DNA of 55,678 bases from NCBI GenBank assembly GCA_964540725.1, contig CAZINU010000006.1, forward strand, positions 1 through 55,678. The letters are read 5' to 3'. A model generated the notes under the pieces. It did no database searches. It saw nothing but the letters and a program-made list of their open reading frames with translations, and was not told the DNA's origin. A program made the position numbers and the translations under genes. The first letter of the stretch is position 1; each line of letters opens with the position of its first letter. Below, in pieces: positions 28,137-37,457 of the stretch. The stretch comes from JANJWP01 sp964540725. Lineage in GTDB: Bacteria > Patescibacteriota > Gracilibacteria > BD1-5 > UBA2023.

Positions 28137-28148
28137 TCTTTCCTTCCC

Positions 28149-28988
28149 ATGTTCGGAAATTCCAAGACGGCGACGGCGTCGTCGAACCCGGTGGCTTCGT
28201 TCTTCCGACGGCTCTTCCTTTGGGCTTTGACCATCTTCGTCGCGTTCTTCGGGCTCGGCATCGTGTTCGGGTCGTTCGGTACCGTCGGCCCCGGCGAACG
28301 CGGAATCCTTCTTCGGTTTTCGGCCGTTACCAATACGGTCTACAACGAAGGGCTGTATTTCAAGATTCCGTACGTCGACGACGTGATCATTATCGACGTA
28401 AAAATCCAGAAGGAACAGGTCGAAGCCGATTCCGCCTCGAAAGACCTCCAGACCGTCAACAGCGTGGTCGCGCTCAATTTCCACCTCGACGCCGGCCGCG
28501 TCGCTTCGATCTACCAGCAGATCGGGCGTTCCTATAAAGAACGCATGGTCGACCCCGCCATTCAGGAATCGATCAAGGCTTCCACGGCCAAATTCACGGC
28601 CGAAGAACTCATTACCAAGCGCGAGTCGATCCGCGAGGAAATCAAGAACCTCCTCAAGACCAAGCTCGAACCGCACGGAATTTTGGTAGACGACGTCAAT
28701 ATCGTGAATTTCAACTTCTCCGAGGCGTTCAACCGCGCCATCGAAGACAAGGTGTCGGCCGAACAGGAATCGCTCGCCGCCAAGAACCGCCTCGAACGCA
28801 TCAAGTTCGAAGCCGAGCAGAAAATCGCCGAAGCCAAAGGAAAGGCCGAAGCCACCCGAATCGAATCGGAAGCACTGAAGTCGAACCCGGAGGTCCTCCA
28901 GCTCCGCGCGCTCGAAAAATGGAACGGCGTATTGCCGCAGGTAACGGGTACCGCGACGCCGTTCGTGAGCATTCCGGCGGGGAAGTAG
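28149..28988 (+). CDS. prohibitin/SPFH-domain membrane protein
   Basis: 279 residues. One N-terminal transmembrane helix (LFLWALTIFVAFFGLGIVFG), then an SPFH/band-7 domain starting GTVGPGERGILLRFSAVT with PYVDDVIIIDVKIQKEQVE. A long Glu/Lys/Ala-rich coiled coil follows (AEQESLAAKNRLERIKFEAE region) and a C-terminal LRALEKWNGVLPQV typical of prohibitins. Family members form ring-like membrane scaffolds that modulate proteases and lipid domains. Own promoter and terminator. UAG stop. Confidence 0.92.
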   Translation: MFGNSKTATASSNPVASFFRRLFLWALTIFVAFFGLGIVFGSFGTVGPGERGILLRFSAVTNTVYNEGLYFKIPYVDDVIIIDVKIQKEQVEADSASKDLQTVNSVVALNFHLDAGRVASIYQQIGRSYKERMVDPAIQESIKASTAKFTAEELITKRESIREEIKNLLKTKLEPHGILVDDVNIVNFNFSEAFNRAIEDKVSAEQESLAAKNRLERIKFEAEQKIAEAKGKAEATRIESEALKSNPEVLQLRALEKWNGVLPQVTGTATPFVSIPAGK

Positions 28989-29027
28989 CTTCGTTGGAAG
29001 GTTTTCCGTTTTCGGAGAAATCGGATA

Positions 29028-29057
29028 AGAAAACCGCCCGGGTGGGGCGGTTTTCTT
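29028..29057. terminator. bidirectional terminator
   Basis: AAGAAAACCGCCC pairs with GGGCGGTTTTCTT around a short GGGT loop. It serves the prohibitin gene and the convergent small gene, whose UAA (29056-29058) touches it. Confidence 0.85.
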
Positions 29058-29391
29058 AATGCAAGACTTCGTTGGACGGAGCGATTAATCATATGATATT
29101 CGCGCGGAATACGTCCAGCCAAAAGTAGACGTCTTTCGATAAATTTTCACATCTCTCAACGCGGAGAACCATATTTTTCATGATATGCCGAAATTCTTCG
29201 ACATCGGTGTTGTCAGAGGTCATATCGATACCGTGGCGCTGGAATGCCTCGCCAACTCTTATTCCGAGCTCTACGACGTACGATTCCGTTCATCCGGAAC
29301 GTTGGACCAACGCCTCGAAATCATCGAAATCCTTCGGAAGGGTTTGTGCCACTTCGCGAACGACGGCGGAGATGTGGGCGGGCGTGTCCAT
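29056..29391 (-). CDS. small unknown protein (two in-frame UGA)
   Basis: 111 residues, found only when UGA is sense (29290-29292 and 29089-29091). It reads MDTPAHISAVVREVAQTLPK at the start, with a helical acidic body and ends NEVLH then UAA. No family recognised. Support: begins 15 nt after the S4 gene stop in the same direction, normal composition, ends exactly at a terminator. A possible standard-code alternative on the plus strand in this region is only the antisense of these genes. Confidence 0.7.
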
Positions 29392-29406
29392 GTGTCGGAG
29401 ATATTC

Positions 29407-29637
29407 TTACGCGCCTGCCTCCAAACCGATCACCTCAACCCGATACCCCCGAAACTCCACGACATCCCCGGCACGCACCTTTTTCCGTGCCCGGGTTTCG
29501 ACTTCGCCGTTCAAAAGAACGTCGCCGTCTTGGATAAGGAGTTTGGCATTGCCGCCGGTATGGACGATTCTCGCGGCCTTCAAAAGCTGGACGAGGTCGA
29601 TTTCTTCGGTTTTGAGGCAGAATTGGAGGGTGGGCAT
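29407..29637 (-). CDS. S4-domain RNA-binding protein
   Basis: 76 residues, a stand-alone S4 domain like YbcJ/YaaA: EEIDLVQLLKAARIVHTGG, AKLLIQDGDVLLNGEVETR and AGDVVEFRGYRVEV give the alpha-L RNA-binding motif. Likely binds structured RNA or ribosome intermediates. Starts 10 nt after the UAA of the GHMP-family gene, so it is the second gene of a three-gene unit. UAA stop. Confidence 0.9.
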   Translation of the reverse strand: MPTLQFCLKTEEIDLVQLLKAARIVHTGGNAKLLIQDGDVLLNGEVETRARKKVRAGDVVEFRGYRVEVIGLEAGA

Positions 29638-29647
29638 GGGGCTGATT

Positions 29648-31372
29648 TTAAATGATTTTTTGAATGACTCAAATCTTAATTCCACCCGGATCCAAGACTA
29701 TCCTAAAGTCGTTTACGCTCCCAAAGCACCGAATTGGTATCTGTCACTGCATCCTTTCGCGAACAAACTTCGAAAGTGGCGATACTATCTTGCTTGAGAA
29801 TTCATTTTTATTTTTTGAATAACTAGATACCGGAAGCTTTTTATTTGAAACTTCCGAGCCAATCTCATTGATCAATATCCTAAGTAGTTCGGCCGCGGCA
29901 TTTTGGGACGGCACTTCTTTTGATGTCAACTTCGTTCATTGAAAGAAGATTTTGTTTGTTATGGCATCGACCGTAAGTTCGTCCTTTTGACCAACGACTT
30001 CCCCATAGTTGCAAATTCTCACCTCTCAGAGGTTGTTTTTGTATAGGATCTTATCTTCGGAAATATAATCCGAACTCATTCATTGGCTAACAAACTGATC
30101 AATTCGCGGATGTCATACATCCCCAGCGTCTTCGCAGGATGAGTACTCCATATACGAATTTGGATATTTGCCATTCAATCTCAGGAGTACTCTTTTTATT
30201 GTCTGTCTACTTATTCACAATCTAGCGGCTACCAGATAACTGCCGCCAAATTTTCATGAATAAAGAGGGCAGATTCAGATTCTTTCCGCCGATTCGCTTC
30301 GTAAATCTCGGAATGCATCAAGAAATTCGGCTGCAAAATCGCATTGTTTAGATGAAAAAGAGAGAAGGTATCGAAAATGATTGACGTTATCTATTAATTC
30401 ATCTGTAACCCCTTCGTTATCCCATCACGATTCCATGGCTTCGGACATCAGTTCGACGCTTTTTATTCAAAGGGAAAGCTTTAAATCCCCCAGAACAGAT
30501 GCGTCTAATTTTTCATGAAATTTCCACGGAGTTTCGGCTACAACCTCGTTTGATCAGGAGATGAATTTTTCGAACAAAACATTGCCCCTCCTGCCGGATT
30601 TCTTTCTTTTGAACTCTTCGATTTGTCTTGAGTCGCTATCGGTTCAGCTGTAAATCACGAAGAAATCAAAGGGAAGTTTCTCGTCCGATTTGGGTGAATT
30701 TCTTATCGGAAATTCACCCAATCTCAAAGAAAGATAGTCTCTGGTGTCGTTAATATCGAAGGACTGGGAATAATACACCGTTGGTCACTTGTATGAAGAA
30801 AGAGTGCTACGGACCCCGTTTTTTATAACATTTGCCGAATTTTCATTTATGGCCAACTCCCTTCAGAATCCAATTATAGATTTCCAATTCCTAGAGATTT
30901 CGAGGTTTCCGATATTGGTCTTGTCTTCCAATCAACACATGATGTGACACCCCAAGGAAATCAATGCCGATGTTGTTTCCGTGAAGCCGAATGAATGTCA
31001 TCGTGGAACTTCCGTGAGGAATTCTATGTCCAATCCGAATGGAGCACTATTTTCCTGTAAAAATTTAAACACTTTCGCTTCGGACTGTGTCACATTATCG
31101 CCCACGCTCCGGTACGGAGCATTTTGAAATTCATTTAATGAATGTTCGTACGAAAGAACCGTTCAAAAACGAACGGATCGTATAGCTGATTTTTTAATTC
31201 CCACATAACACCTGAGCGGCACCTTCATCTGAATCGAAGGGAACGCCGATTGGTGGTCGATGAGGTCGTTCCCCCAGGAGACCGAATAACATCCGCTGAC
31301 GACGAGGTCGTTCGATTCGAAGAATCGGCGGTATTCGCTTTCGTGCGCCCGTCGGATTTCTTGGCTGTGCAT
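29648..31372 (-). CDS. GHMP-superfamily kinase-like protein with winged-helix-like tail (about 18 UGA codons)
   Basis: 574 codons on the minus strand without any UAA/UAG but with about 18 UGA, the first at 31163-31165 (codon 70). Under the standard code the region looks like non-coding debris. Read with UGA = Gly, the N-terminus (VSWGNDLIDHQSAFPSIQMK, residues 31-50) matches GHMP substrate-binding strands. Residues 122-135 (VPRGHSFGFTETTS) fit the nucleotide motif P-x3-G-x-G-x-S region. VIYSGTDSDSRQIEEFKRKK fits the central TG..ST strand, and SGKFGGSYLVAARLG the C-terminal G-x-G-G loop. The last 110 residues (KLTSKEVPSQNAAAELLRIL onward) look like a winged helix. Closest guess is a mevalonate/galacto-type kinase or diphosphomevalonate decarboxylase relative; substrate unknown. 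Base composition is much more AT-rich than its flanks. Confidence 0.75.
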
Positions 31373-31629
31373 ACCCGAGTCGGTAGGAAATACGCGATTC
31401 GATTGGTATTGGTTTCCTTGAAGAAAAAAACGGAAAAACGTATGAAAAAACTACTGAAAAACTTAATAAGTCAAGCTTATTGTGATAAGTCAAAAATAAA
31501 TTCGGAATATTTTTTCCGAAAAAACAATGGCCAGAAGCCATAGAAGGCCCCGCACGTTTTTCGAATGTCCTATTTTAGGAAGGGTGCCTTTTTGGAGCCC
31601 CTTTTTTCGAACCGTATCCTGAGCGATTC

Positions 31630-31902
31630 CTACCTCACCCGTACCGAGTCCAAAAGCGATTCTATCGAAACCGGCGGACGGTCGGAACTTCCCGCCATCG
31701 GACCGATCGACTTCAATATCGAAAGCGCCTGCATGTAGGAGAGGTAGAGCGAGAAGACGAAGATGCCGATCCAAATCCAGCGTCGGATTCTCGCGGCGCG
31801 TTCTTCGCGCTCTTTTCGGAGGACGTACGCGTACACGTATTCGAGCTTCGCGGAATCCGGAGCGTCGAACGGGAGAACGGGTTCGGAAGAAAAGAGGGGC
31901 AT
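31630..31902 (-). CDS. single-helix membrane protein, 90 aa
   Basis: Not recognised. A soluble, acidic N-terminus (MPLFSSEPVLPFDAPDSAKL), a basic stretch (RKEREERAARIRR), one transmembrane helix (WIWIGIFVFSLYLSYMQALS) and a short polar tail. A longer frame to 31992 exists but the start at 31902 keeps the gene out of the symporter terminator. UAG stop. Codon use fits the GC-rich host. Confidence 0.65.
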   Translation of the reverse strand: MPLFSSEPVLPFDAPDSAKLEYVYAYVLRKEREERAARIRRWIWIGIFVFSLYLSYMQALSILKSIGPMAGSSDRPPVSIESLLDSVRVR

Positions 31903-31977
31903 GGGGATGGAAGAGGGGTGGGGAATCCGGGCGGGCCCGATACGTTCTCTGGGACGAATTCGTCCGCCGGGGAAACG

Positions 31978-32006
31978 AAAAACCGCCCACATGGTAGACG
32001 GTTTTT
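31978..32006 (-). terminator. symporter terminator
   Basis: AAAAACCG / CGGTTTTT stem downstream of the symporter stop, with a 13-nt apex and U-runs. Confidence 0.65.
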
Positions 32007-32019
32007 CGAAAAACGCGAA

Positions 32020-33483
32020 TTACACCTCGCTTCTCGGTTTCAGTTCCACGTGCAACCATTTCGGGAGGAACGATCCGACGGCCATTCCGGCGATGGAGAA
32101 GAGGAATCCGACGAATTGGGGCGGGACGGCGGCCTCGGGGTTCGTGATTTCGAGAGAGATCCACGCCACGATGCCGAGCGTCATCGAGAGAATGGCCCCG
32201 AGCGCGTTCGCGCGTTTCCAGTAAATTCCGGCGAACAACGGCACGAAGGCTCCCGCGAGCGTAACCTTGTACGCGTTCTCGACCATGCCGAAGATTCCGA
32301 CGTCGCTATTGAGCGCGAAGAGCGTGACGAGAACCGAGAATACGACGACCGTGACGCGGATAGTCCGAAGGAATTTCGCATCCGAAACCTTCTTGAAATA
32401 CGGTTTCAGGATGTTTTCCACGAACATGGTGGAGGGCGCGAGGAGCGTTCCCGAAGCCGTGGACATGATAGCCGAAAGGAGCGCGCCGAAGAACATGACC
32501 TGCGCGAAGAGGGGGGCGTGGTCGAGAATGAGGGTGGGGAGGACGAGCTGCGTATCCCCGCCTTCGCCGAGCGCGGTTTCGACTATTTTCGGGTCGATAA
32601 GCGAAGCGGCGTAGCCAAGGAAAATCGGTACGAACGCGAAGACGAAGTAGAGAACGCCTCCGAGTATCGCGGCCATTTTCGCGGTGGAAACGTTCTTCGC
32701 CGACATGACGCGTTGGAATACGTCTTGCTGGGGAATCGATCCGAACCCCATCGTGAGGAGCGCCGAAAGGAAGGCGACCATGCCGACCAAATTGATGGCG
32801 TCGCCGGCCATGAGGGGCGGGAGCAGATCGAGCTTTCCGGCTTCCGATGCGTGCGAGACGACCGCGCCAATGCCGCCGGGCACCATGCCCGCGACGAAAT
32901 ATCCGACGATGAGCATGCCGGCCATGATAACGGCCATTTGAAAGAAGTCCGTCATGGCGACCGACCACATGCCTCAGAAGAGCGTGTAGACCAACACGAT
33001 AGCCGCTCAAAGAATCATGCCCGCCTCGTTCGAAAGGGCTCCGCCGGTAAGCGCGTGGAAGACCACTCCGAGGGCGATGATTTGCGCGCTTACCCACCCG
33101 AGGTACGAGAGCATGATACAGACCGAGGCGATGACTTCGACCGTCCGTCCGTACTTGTCGCGGTAAAAATCGCCGATGGTGAGGTAATTGCCCTTATAAA
33201 GCGGACCCGCGAACAGAAGACCGACGAGAATGAGGCAGAGCGACGCGCCGAAGGGGTCGGCGACGATGCCGGCCATGCCTTCCTCCAGAAACGTCGACGA
33301 GGTTCCGAGAACCGTTTCGGACCCGAACCACGTGGCGAAGACGGTTCCTACGGCCATGTAGAGGGGCAGATGCCGCCCGGCGACGACGTAGTCCTTCGAA
33401 GTCTTCACCTTCGTCGCGGCGTAGAGTCCGATCCCGATCGATACGACCAGGTAGGCGATGACGAATAACAGGAGCGTGGACAT
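32020..33483 (-). CDS. sodium:solute symporter (SSS family)
   Basis: Secondary transporter coupling Na+ entry to uptake of a small organic solute. 487 residues, about 13 hydrophobic helices. Two UGA codons (33007-33009 and 32974-32976); the second gives VYTLF-G-GMWSVAMTDFFQ, the Gly-Gly of the conserved SSS helix that ends in TD..Q, good evidence for UGA = Gly. N-terminal helix MSTLLLFVIAYLVVSIGIGL, then SKDYVVAGRHLP and GTVFATWFGSETVLGTSSTF as in PutP-like proteins. Substrate (proline, pantothenate, sugar, other) cannot be told. UAA stop. Confidence 0.92.
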
Positions 33484-33523
33484 GGTTCCAAGGAAGGGTT
33501 ACGGAAATAGGGATGTCCGAAAA

Positions 33524-33550
33524 AGTATCCGCTTCTTAACAGCGGATACT
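33524..33550. repeat. perfect inverted repeat in a divergent intergenic region
   Basis: AGTATCCGCT (33524-33533), 7-nt spacer, AGCGGATACT (33541-33550), then ATCGGGTTTTTT. It lies between two divergent genes, so termination of an upstream gene is not needed; an operator for either gene, or a terminator of short symporter-antisense RNA, is possible. Confidence 0.7.
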
Positions 33551-33593
33551 ATCGGGTTTTTTGGGAATGCAAGGGGCGCTCGAACATCCGCAA

Positions 33594-33621
33594 TTGACTT
33601 GTTATTGCGAATGATTATAAA
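33594..33621 (+). promoter_or_regulatory. promoter of 33688 gene
   Basis: TTGACT (33594-33599), 16-bp spacer, TATAAA (33616-33621). One of the few genes with a strong ribosome-binding site (AAGGAG about 33676). Confidence 0.75.
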
Positions 33622-33687
33622 TATCAGGTTAAGTCGTTCTTTTACACAACCGTTTTTCTTTTTACGAGAATTCTAAGGAGATTCGCC

Positions 33688-34887
33688 ATGAACGCTGTCA
33701 CTCAGCCCGCTTTGCCGCAATTGCCCGACGTTCCGCCGGAACGGCCGTCGTGGATCGACGGATACCGGGTATCTCCCGTGGCCGCTCTCGCCTCGCGGGT
33801 TGCCCGCGTCTGGGATAAGGCATTTGACCATTCTTTTTGGGCCTTCGTTTCGGTTGCCGTAATCGCCGCAGTGGTATTGGCGCCGATGGTCATGATCCCC
33901 GTTTTCGCCATCCTCATTCCGGCGTTGGCCGTTCGAACGATGCAGAATCTCCGGTATCGGGAGATTCGTCGGGAATATATCGAGTATCCCTCCGATTGCG
34001 ACGGTCTTTCGCCGGCGGAGATCGAGGCTTGGATCCATGCCGCGAAGCGTGTTTTCCGTCCGGAAGATATCGTTCGGAGACCGAATGCGTACCGCCCGAA
34101 CGTGCCGGAGCTCCGGCACGTGTTCGGTGACGATGTGCGCGATCAGATATTCGAAACCGCTCGAACGATTGGCAAAACGTGCGCCCGAGCATGCGAAACC
34201 GGATCGGGGTTCGACGTGTCCCGGTTCGAGCATTTTCTCGCCGTTCTGATCGAATCCCCGTTTCCGGATTTTCCCGAGTTCGACGTTGCGCTTTCGGAAT
34301 TTATCGAGAGCTGTGCCGTTCAAATTCTGGCATCCCCGAAAGAGTGGAAAAAATTCGGCGACCTGCTGATTGCGTACGATCGGGCTCGGATACGACTTCC
34401 GATGTTCGTTCATGCGGCGGTCGACCATGACTGCTCGTCTCACATCGATTTCAGCGACGAAGCGTGGATGCTCTCCGTGGAAGATCGCATTGATTTCCTC
34501 TTTTTCGTGACCGAACGGTATCGGGCGCTTCGCCCGATCGTCGCCAAGGCGTTCTTGGAAATTGCCGCCTCGATTTCCGAACACTCGGAATACTGGTCGA
34601 TGCAAGATCTTGAGGAAACCTCGAAAACGACCCGGATCATTCGGCGTTGCCGAAAGCATTGGGGCGATAACGAATGGCTCCAGCTCTTCCATTCCATGAG
34701 GCCCGAAGGGCGCGAGTTCACGACCTATTTCGCCCCGTTCCTGCATCTGACGGACGACGGCGACTCCGTCGTGAAAAACGTTCTGGCATCCGGCGGACAC
34801 GATGACGAGTACTGGGCCCCGTACGAAGTTCGTCAAATCGTCGAAAAGCTCTGCACATCGTGCGAAGTGTCTTCCGAGGAGTCGTGA
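33688..34887 (+). CDS. membrane protein of unknown function, ends in UGA
   Basis: 399 residues, not recognised. Soluble N-terminus, a hydrophobic hairpin at about residues 52-83 (AFVSVAVIAAVVLAPMVMIP), then a long helical, Glu/Arg-rich cytoplasmic-type domain. Strong promoter and Shine-Dalgarno site. The frame ends in UGA (34885-34887). If that UGA were Gly, translation would run through a strong terminator (34965-34996) and antisense into the malic-enzyme gene to UAA at 35158-35160, which seems unlikely; the protein end is therefore uncertain. Codon use is slightly less GC-biased than neighbours. Confidence 0.7.
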   Translation: MNAVTQPALPQLPDVPPERPSWIDGYRVSPVAALASRVARVWDKAFDHSFWAFVSVAVIAAVVLAPMVMIPVFAILIPALAVRTMQNLRYREIRREYIEYPSDCDGLSPAEIEAWIHAAKRVFRPEDIVRRPNAYRPNVPELRHVFGDDVRDQIFETARTIGKTCARACETGSGFDVSRFEHFLAVLIESPFPDFPEFDVALSEFIESCAVQILASPKEWKKFGDLLIAYDRARIRLPMFVHAAVDHDCSSHIDFSDEAWMLSVEDRIDFLFFVTERYRALRPIVAKAFLEIAASISEHSEYWSMQDLEETSKTTRIIRRCRKHWGDNEWLQLFHSMRPEGREFTTYFAPFLHLTDDGDSVVKNVLASGGHDDEYWAPYEVRQIVEKLCTSCEVSSEES

Positions 34888-34964
34888 CGAAAGAAAAAAC
34901 GGTTGTTTGAATCTTTCGGGTCGGAGCGTTCGCGCACTGATTCCGAATGGTTCGAGGCTTTTCG

Positions 34965-34996
34965 AAACCCCCCTTCTCACGAAGGGGGGTTTTATT
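34965..34996. terminator. strong intrinsic terminator
   Basis: AAACCCCCCTTC / GAAGGGGGGTTT with a 4-nt loop then TATT, between convergent genes. Confidence 0.9.
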
Positions 34997-35029
34997 GTCT
35001 CGAAGAGGTTCGTTTCTTGAAGAATCCGT

Positions 35030-36163
35030 CTACGCCATCGCCTCGCACACCGCGTCCGCGACCTTCTTGTCGAGCGGATTCGGGATGATGCGGTCTTCGG
35101 TGGGCGTTCCCACGTAGTTGGCGAGGGTTCGGGCTGCCTTCAGCTTCATTTCGTCGGTAATCCGTTTTTTGCCGTACTTCAGTACGCCCTTGAAAATGCC
35201 CGGAAAGGCGAGGACGTTGTTAATTTGGTTCGGAAAATCGCTTCGGCCGGTCGCGACGATGCGGGCGCCTCCGGCACGGGCTTCATCGGGCATGATTTCG
35301 GGCGTGGGATTCGCCATGGCGAACACGATGGCGTCTTTCGCCATGGTCGCGATGTCGTCGCGGTTCAAGAGGTTCGGCTGGGAGAGTCCGACGAAGACGT
35401 CGGCGCCCTTCAAGACGTCTTTCAGGTTTCCGGAGACGTTTTCCGGATTGGTAATTTCGAGAAGCTTGGCCTTGGCGGAATCGAGGTCGGTCCGCCCCTT
35501 CCAAAGGACGCCCTTCGAATCGCAGGCGATAATGTGGCGAACGCCCGCCATACGGAAGAGGCGGATGGTCGCGTTTCCGGCCGCGCCCGGGCCGTTGACG
35601 ACGACCTTGATTTTCGAAAGGTCCTTTCCGGTCACCTTCATGGCGTTGTACAATCCGGCGAGCGCGACGATGGCCGTTCCGTGTTGGTCGTCGTGCATGA
35701 CGGGAATGTCGAGCTCGGCTTTGAGCCGTTCTTCGATTTCGAAGCAGCGCGGGGCGGAAATGTCTTCGAGGTTAATGCCGCCGAACGTGGGCGCGACGGC
35801 TTTGACCACCGCAATGATTTCTTCCGTATCCTGCGTAGACAATACCAAGGGGAACGCGTCGATTCCGCCGAATTCCTTAAAGAGGACGCACTTGCCCTCC
35901 ATGACCGGGAGTCCGGCTTCTGGGCCGATGTTGCCGAGGCCGAGCACGGCGGATCCGTCGGAGATGACGGCGACCGTGCGCCCCTTGAGCGTGAGCGTGT
36001 CGGCGAGCTTTTTGTCGGCGGCGATAGCCCGGCAGGGTTCGGCGACGCCCGGGGAATAGGCGAGCGAGAGGTCTTCCCGGGTGTTTACGGGAACGCGGGT
36101 GACGGTTTCGAGCTTTCCGTGCTTTTCGGCGTGGAGTTTGAGCGACTGTGCGAAGTAGTCCAT
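35030..36163 (-). CDS. NAD(P)-dependent malic enzyme
   Basis: Oxidative decarboxylation of malate to pyruvate, linking four-carbon acids to pyruvate and supplying NAD(P)H. 377 residues, the short bacterial form (MaeB N-terminal part without the phosphotransacetylase domain). SLAYSPGVAEPCRAI, VISDGSAVLGLGNIGPEAGL, GGINLEDISAPRCFEIE and the metal site HDDQHGTAIVALAGLYNA are present. A Rossmann fold follows with VVVNGPGAAGNATIRL and FAMANPTPEIMPDEA. Notable in a lineage usually lacking central metabolism. Start at 36163 by homology. UAG stop. Confidence 0.95.
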   Translation of the reverse strand: MDYFAQSLKLHAEKHGKLETVTRVPVNTREDLSLAYSPGVAEPCRAIAADKKLADTLTLKGRTVAVISDGSAVLGLGNIGPEAGLPVMEGKCVLFKEFGGIDAFPLVLSTQDTEEIIAVVKAVAPTFGGINLEDISAPRCFEIEERLKAELDIPVMHDDQHGTAIVALAGLYNAMKVTGKDLSKIKVVVNGPGAAGNATIRLFRMAGVRHIIACDSKGVLWKGRTDLDSAKAKLLEITNPENVSGNLKDVLKGADVFVGLSQPNLLNRDDIATMAKDAIVFAMANPTPEIMPDEARAGGARIVATGRSDFPNQINNVLAFPGIFKGVLKYGKKRITDEMKLKAARTLANYVGTPTEDRIIPNPLDKKVADAVCEAMA

Positions 36164-36229
36164 GGTTTTCGGTTCGTGAACGTGTAAAGATGGCGATTCT
36201 TCCGAACGTGGGGGTCCGGGAATCCGCGG

Positions 36230-36258
36230 ATTGTATCGTCCTCGGGGGCGGAAAGCAA
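36230..36258 (-). promoter_or_regulatory. malic-enzyme promoter
   Basis: Minus-strand TTGCTT (36258-36253), 17-bp spacer, TACAAT (36235-36230). Leader about 60 nt. Confidence 0.65.
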
Positions 36259-36352
36259 ATCCAAGTCGAAAATCCTTTTTCTCGGCCCAATCCGAGAAAA
36301 CAAAGAAAAACCCGAGAAAAAAATCCGACGCGCCAATTTCCAAGCGTTTCCT

Positions 36353-36380
36353 TTGATATTCCCGCCTTGGTGCGTATAGT
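36353..36380 (+). promoter_or_regulatory. promoter at the head of the glycan locus
   Basis: TTGATA (36353-36358), 16-bp spacer, TATAGT (36375-36380). ATG at 36411. Genes from here to 45638 are closely packed and may share it. Confidence 0.7.
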
Positions 36381-36410
36381 GTCGCGGGTATTTTTTCGGC
36401 GCTTTCGCGA

Positions 36411-37451
36411 ATGAGCCTCCTCCAAGTTTTTTTTATCGTTTCGGGTGCCGTAATTCTCGTTCTCGCACTCGACGTATCCAAACGTCAAAAATTCAACGCG
36501 CTCCATTTCCTCGTTTTTATCGGCATCGGAATGGGGCTTTTCGTGTTCACGGTCTTTCCCGCTTTCCTGGATGCGGTGGGCCGCGTCTTCGGCGTACCGA
36601 GGTGAGCCGACGTTCTCGTATATTCGAGCATCGTTTTCCTGCTCTATTTCGTCCTCCTCCTTCTCAACAAGGTCGAAAGGGTGGACGGCGATCTGACGGC
36701 CCTCATTCGGGAACTGGCCATCCATGAGGCGGGAGAGTCTCCCGTTCAAGGAAAGGTGGCCTTCGTAATCGCGGCGTACAACGAATCCGCCGTTATCGAA
36801 AAAACGGTCGAGAACGTTCTGGATTCCGGTTACTGACCCTGCGTCGTCGTGAACGACGGATCGAAGGATTCCACTTTCAAGATCCTTCTCCGGTTGAAGC
36901 GGCGGCATCCGGGAAAGGTTTTCGCGCTGAGCCATTTTAAAAACCGCGGGCAAGGCGCCGCCCTCGAAACCGGTTTCGAATATTTGAGGCGCTACGGGGA
37001 AACGGAATACGTGGCTACGTTCGACGCGGACGGGCAGCACGACATATCGGAACTTCCCAAATTCCTCGACGCGCTCGAGAACCGTCCGAATACCGAAATC
37101 GCCCTCGGATCCCGGTTTCTGGGAAAAGAGGCGGTAGGAATTCCCTTTTCCAGGCGGATCGTCTTGAAGCTCGGCATTCTTTTTACCTGGTTCGTAAGCG
37201 GCATCGGCCTTACCGATACGCACAACGGCTATCGCGTCTTCCGGCCTTCGGTGCTTCAGAAAATCCGCATTACGCTCGACGGAATGGGGCACGCGTCCGA
37301 AATTCTCGATTTGATAGCCACGAAAAAGATTCCCCATTGCGAAGTTCCCGTCACTATCCATTACGACGACTACACGCTCGGAAAAGGCCAGCGCTCGTCC
37401 AACGCCATAAGCATCGCCGCGAAAATGATTTGGAGTAAATTTTTCCGATAA
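36411..37451 (+). CDS. DUF2304 membrane domain fused to family-2 glycosyltransferase
   Basis: 346 residues, two UGA codons (36603-36605 and 36835-36837). The N-terminal part (about 1-95) is DUF2304-like, with three hydrophobic helices (FFIVSGAVILVLALDVS, LHFLVFIGIGMGLFVF, VYSSIVFLLYFVLLLLN). The C-terminal part is a GT-A fold of dolichol-phosphate-mannose-synthase type: VAFVIAAYNESAVIEKTVEN, VVVNDGSKDSTF, ATFDADGQHD (D-x-D-like metal site), ALGSRFLG. DUF2304 and GT2 are normally adjacent separate genes; UGA = Gly makes them one frame, the UGA in DSGY-G-PCVVVNDG lying inside the GT core. Likely makes a polyprenyl-phosphate sugar. UAA stop, 6 nt before galE. Confidence 0.88.
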
Positions 37452-37457
37452 ACCCCC

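Noticed and set aside
30088..30100. ATGA-type overlap that looks like two coupled genes inside the AT-rich region
   Set aside because: Only appears if UGA is a stop; with UGA = Gly a single frame runs through the whole region with coherent protein features.
31194..31543. Overlapping frames on both strands upstream of the GHMP-like gene
   Set aside because: Out-of-frame shadows of the GHMP-like gene 5' end and AT-rich intergenic sequence; no domain or start signal.
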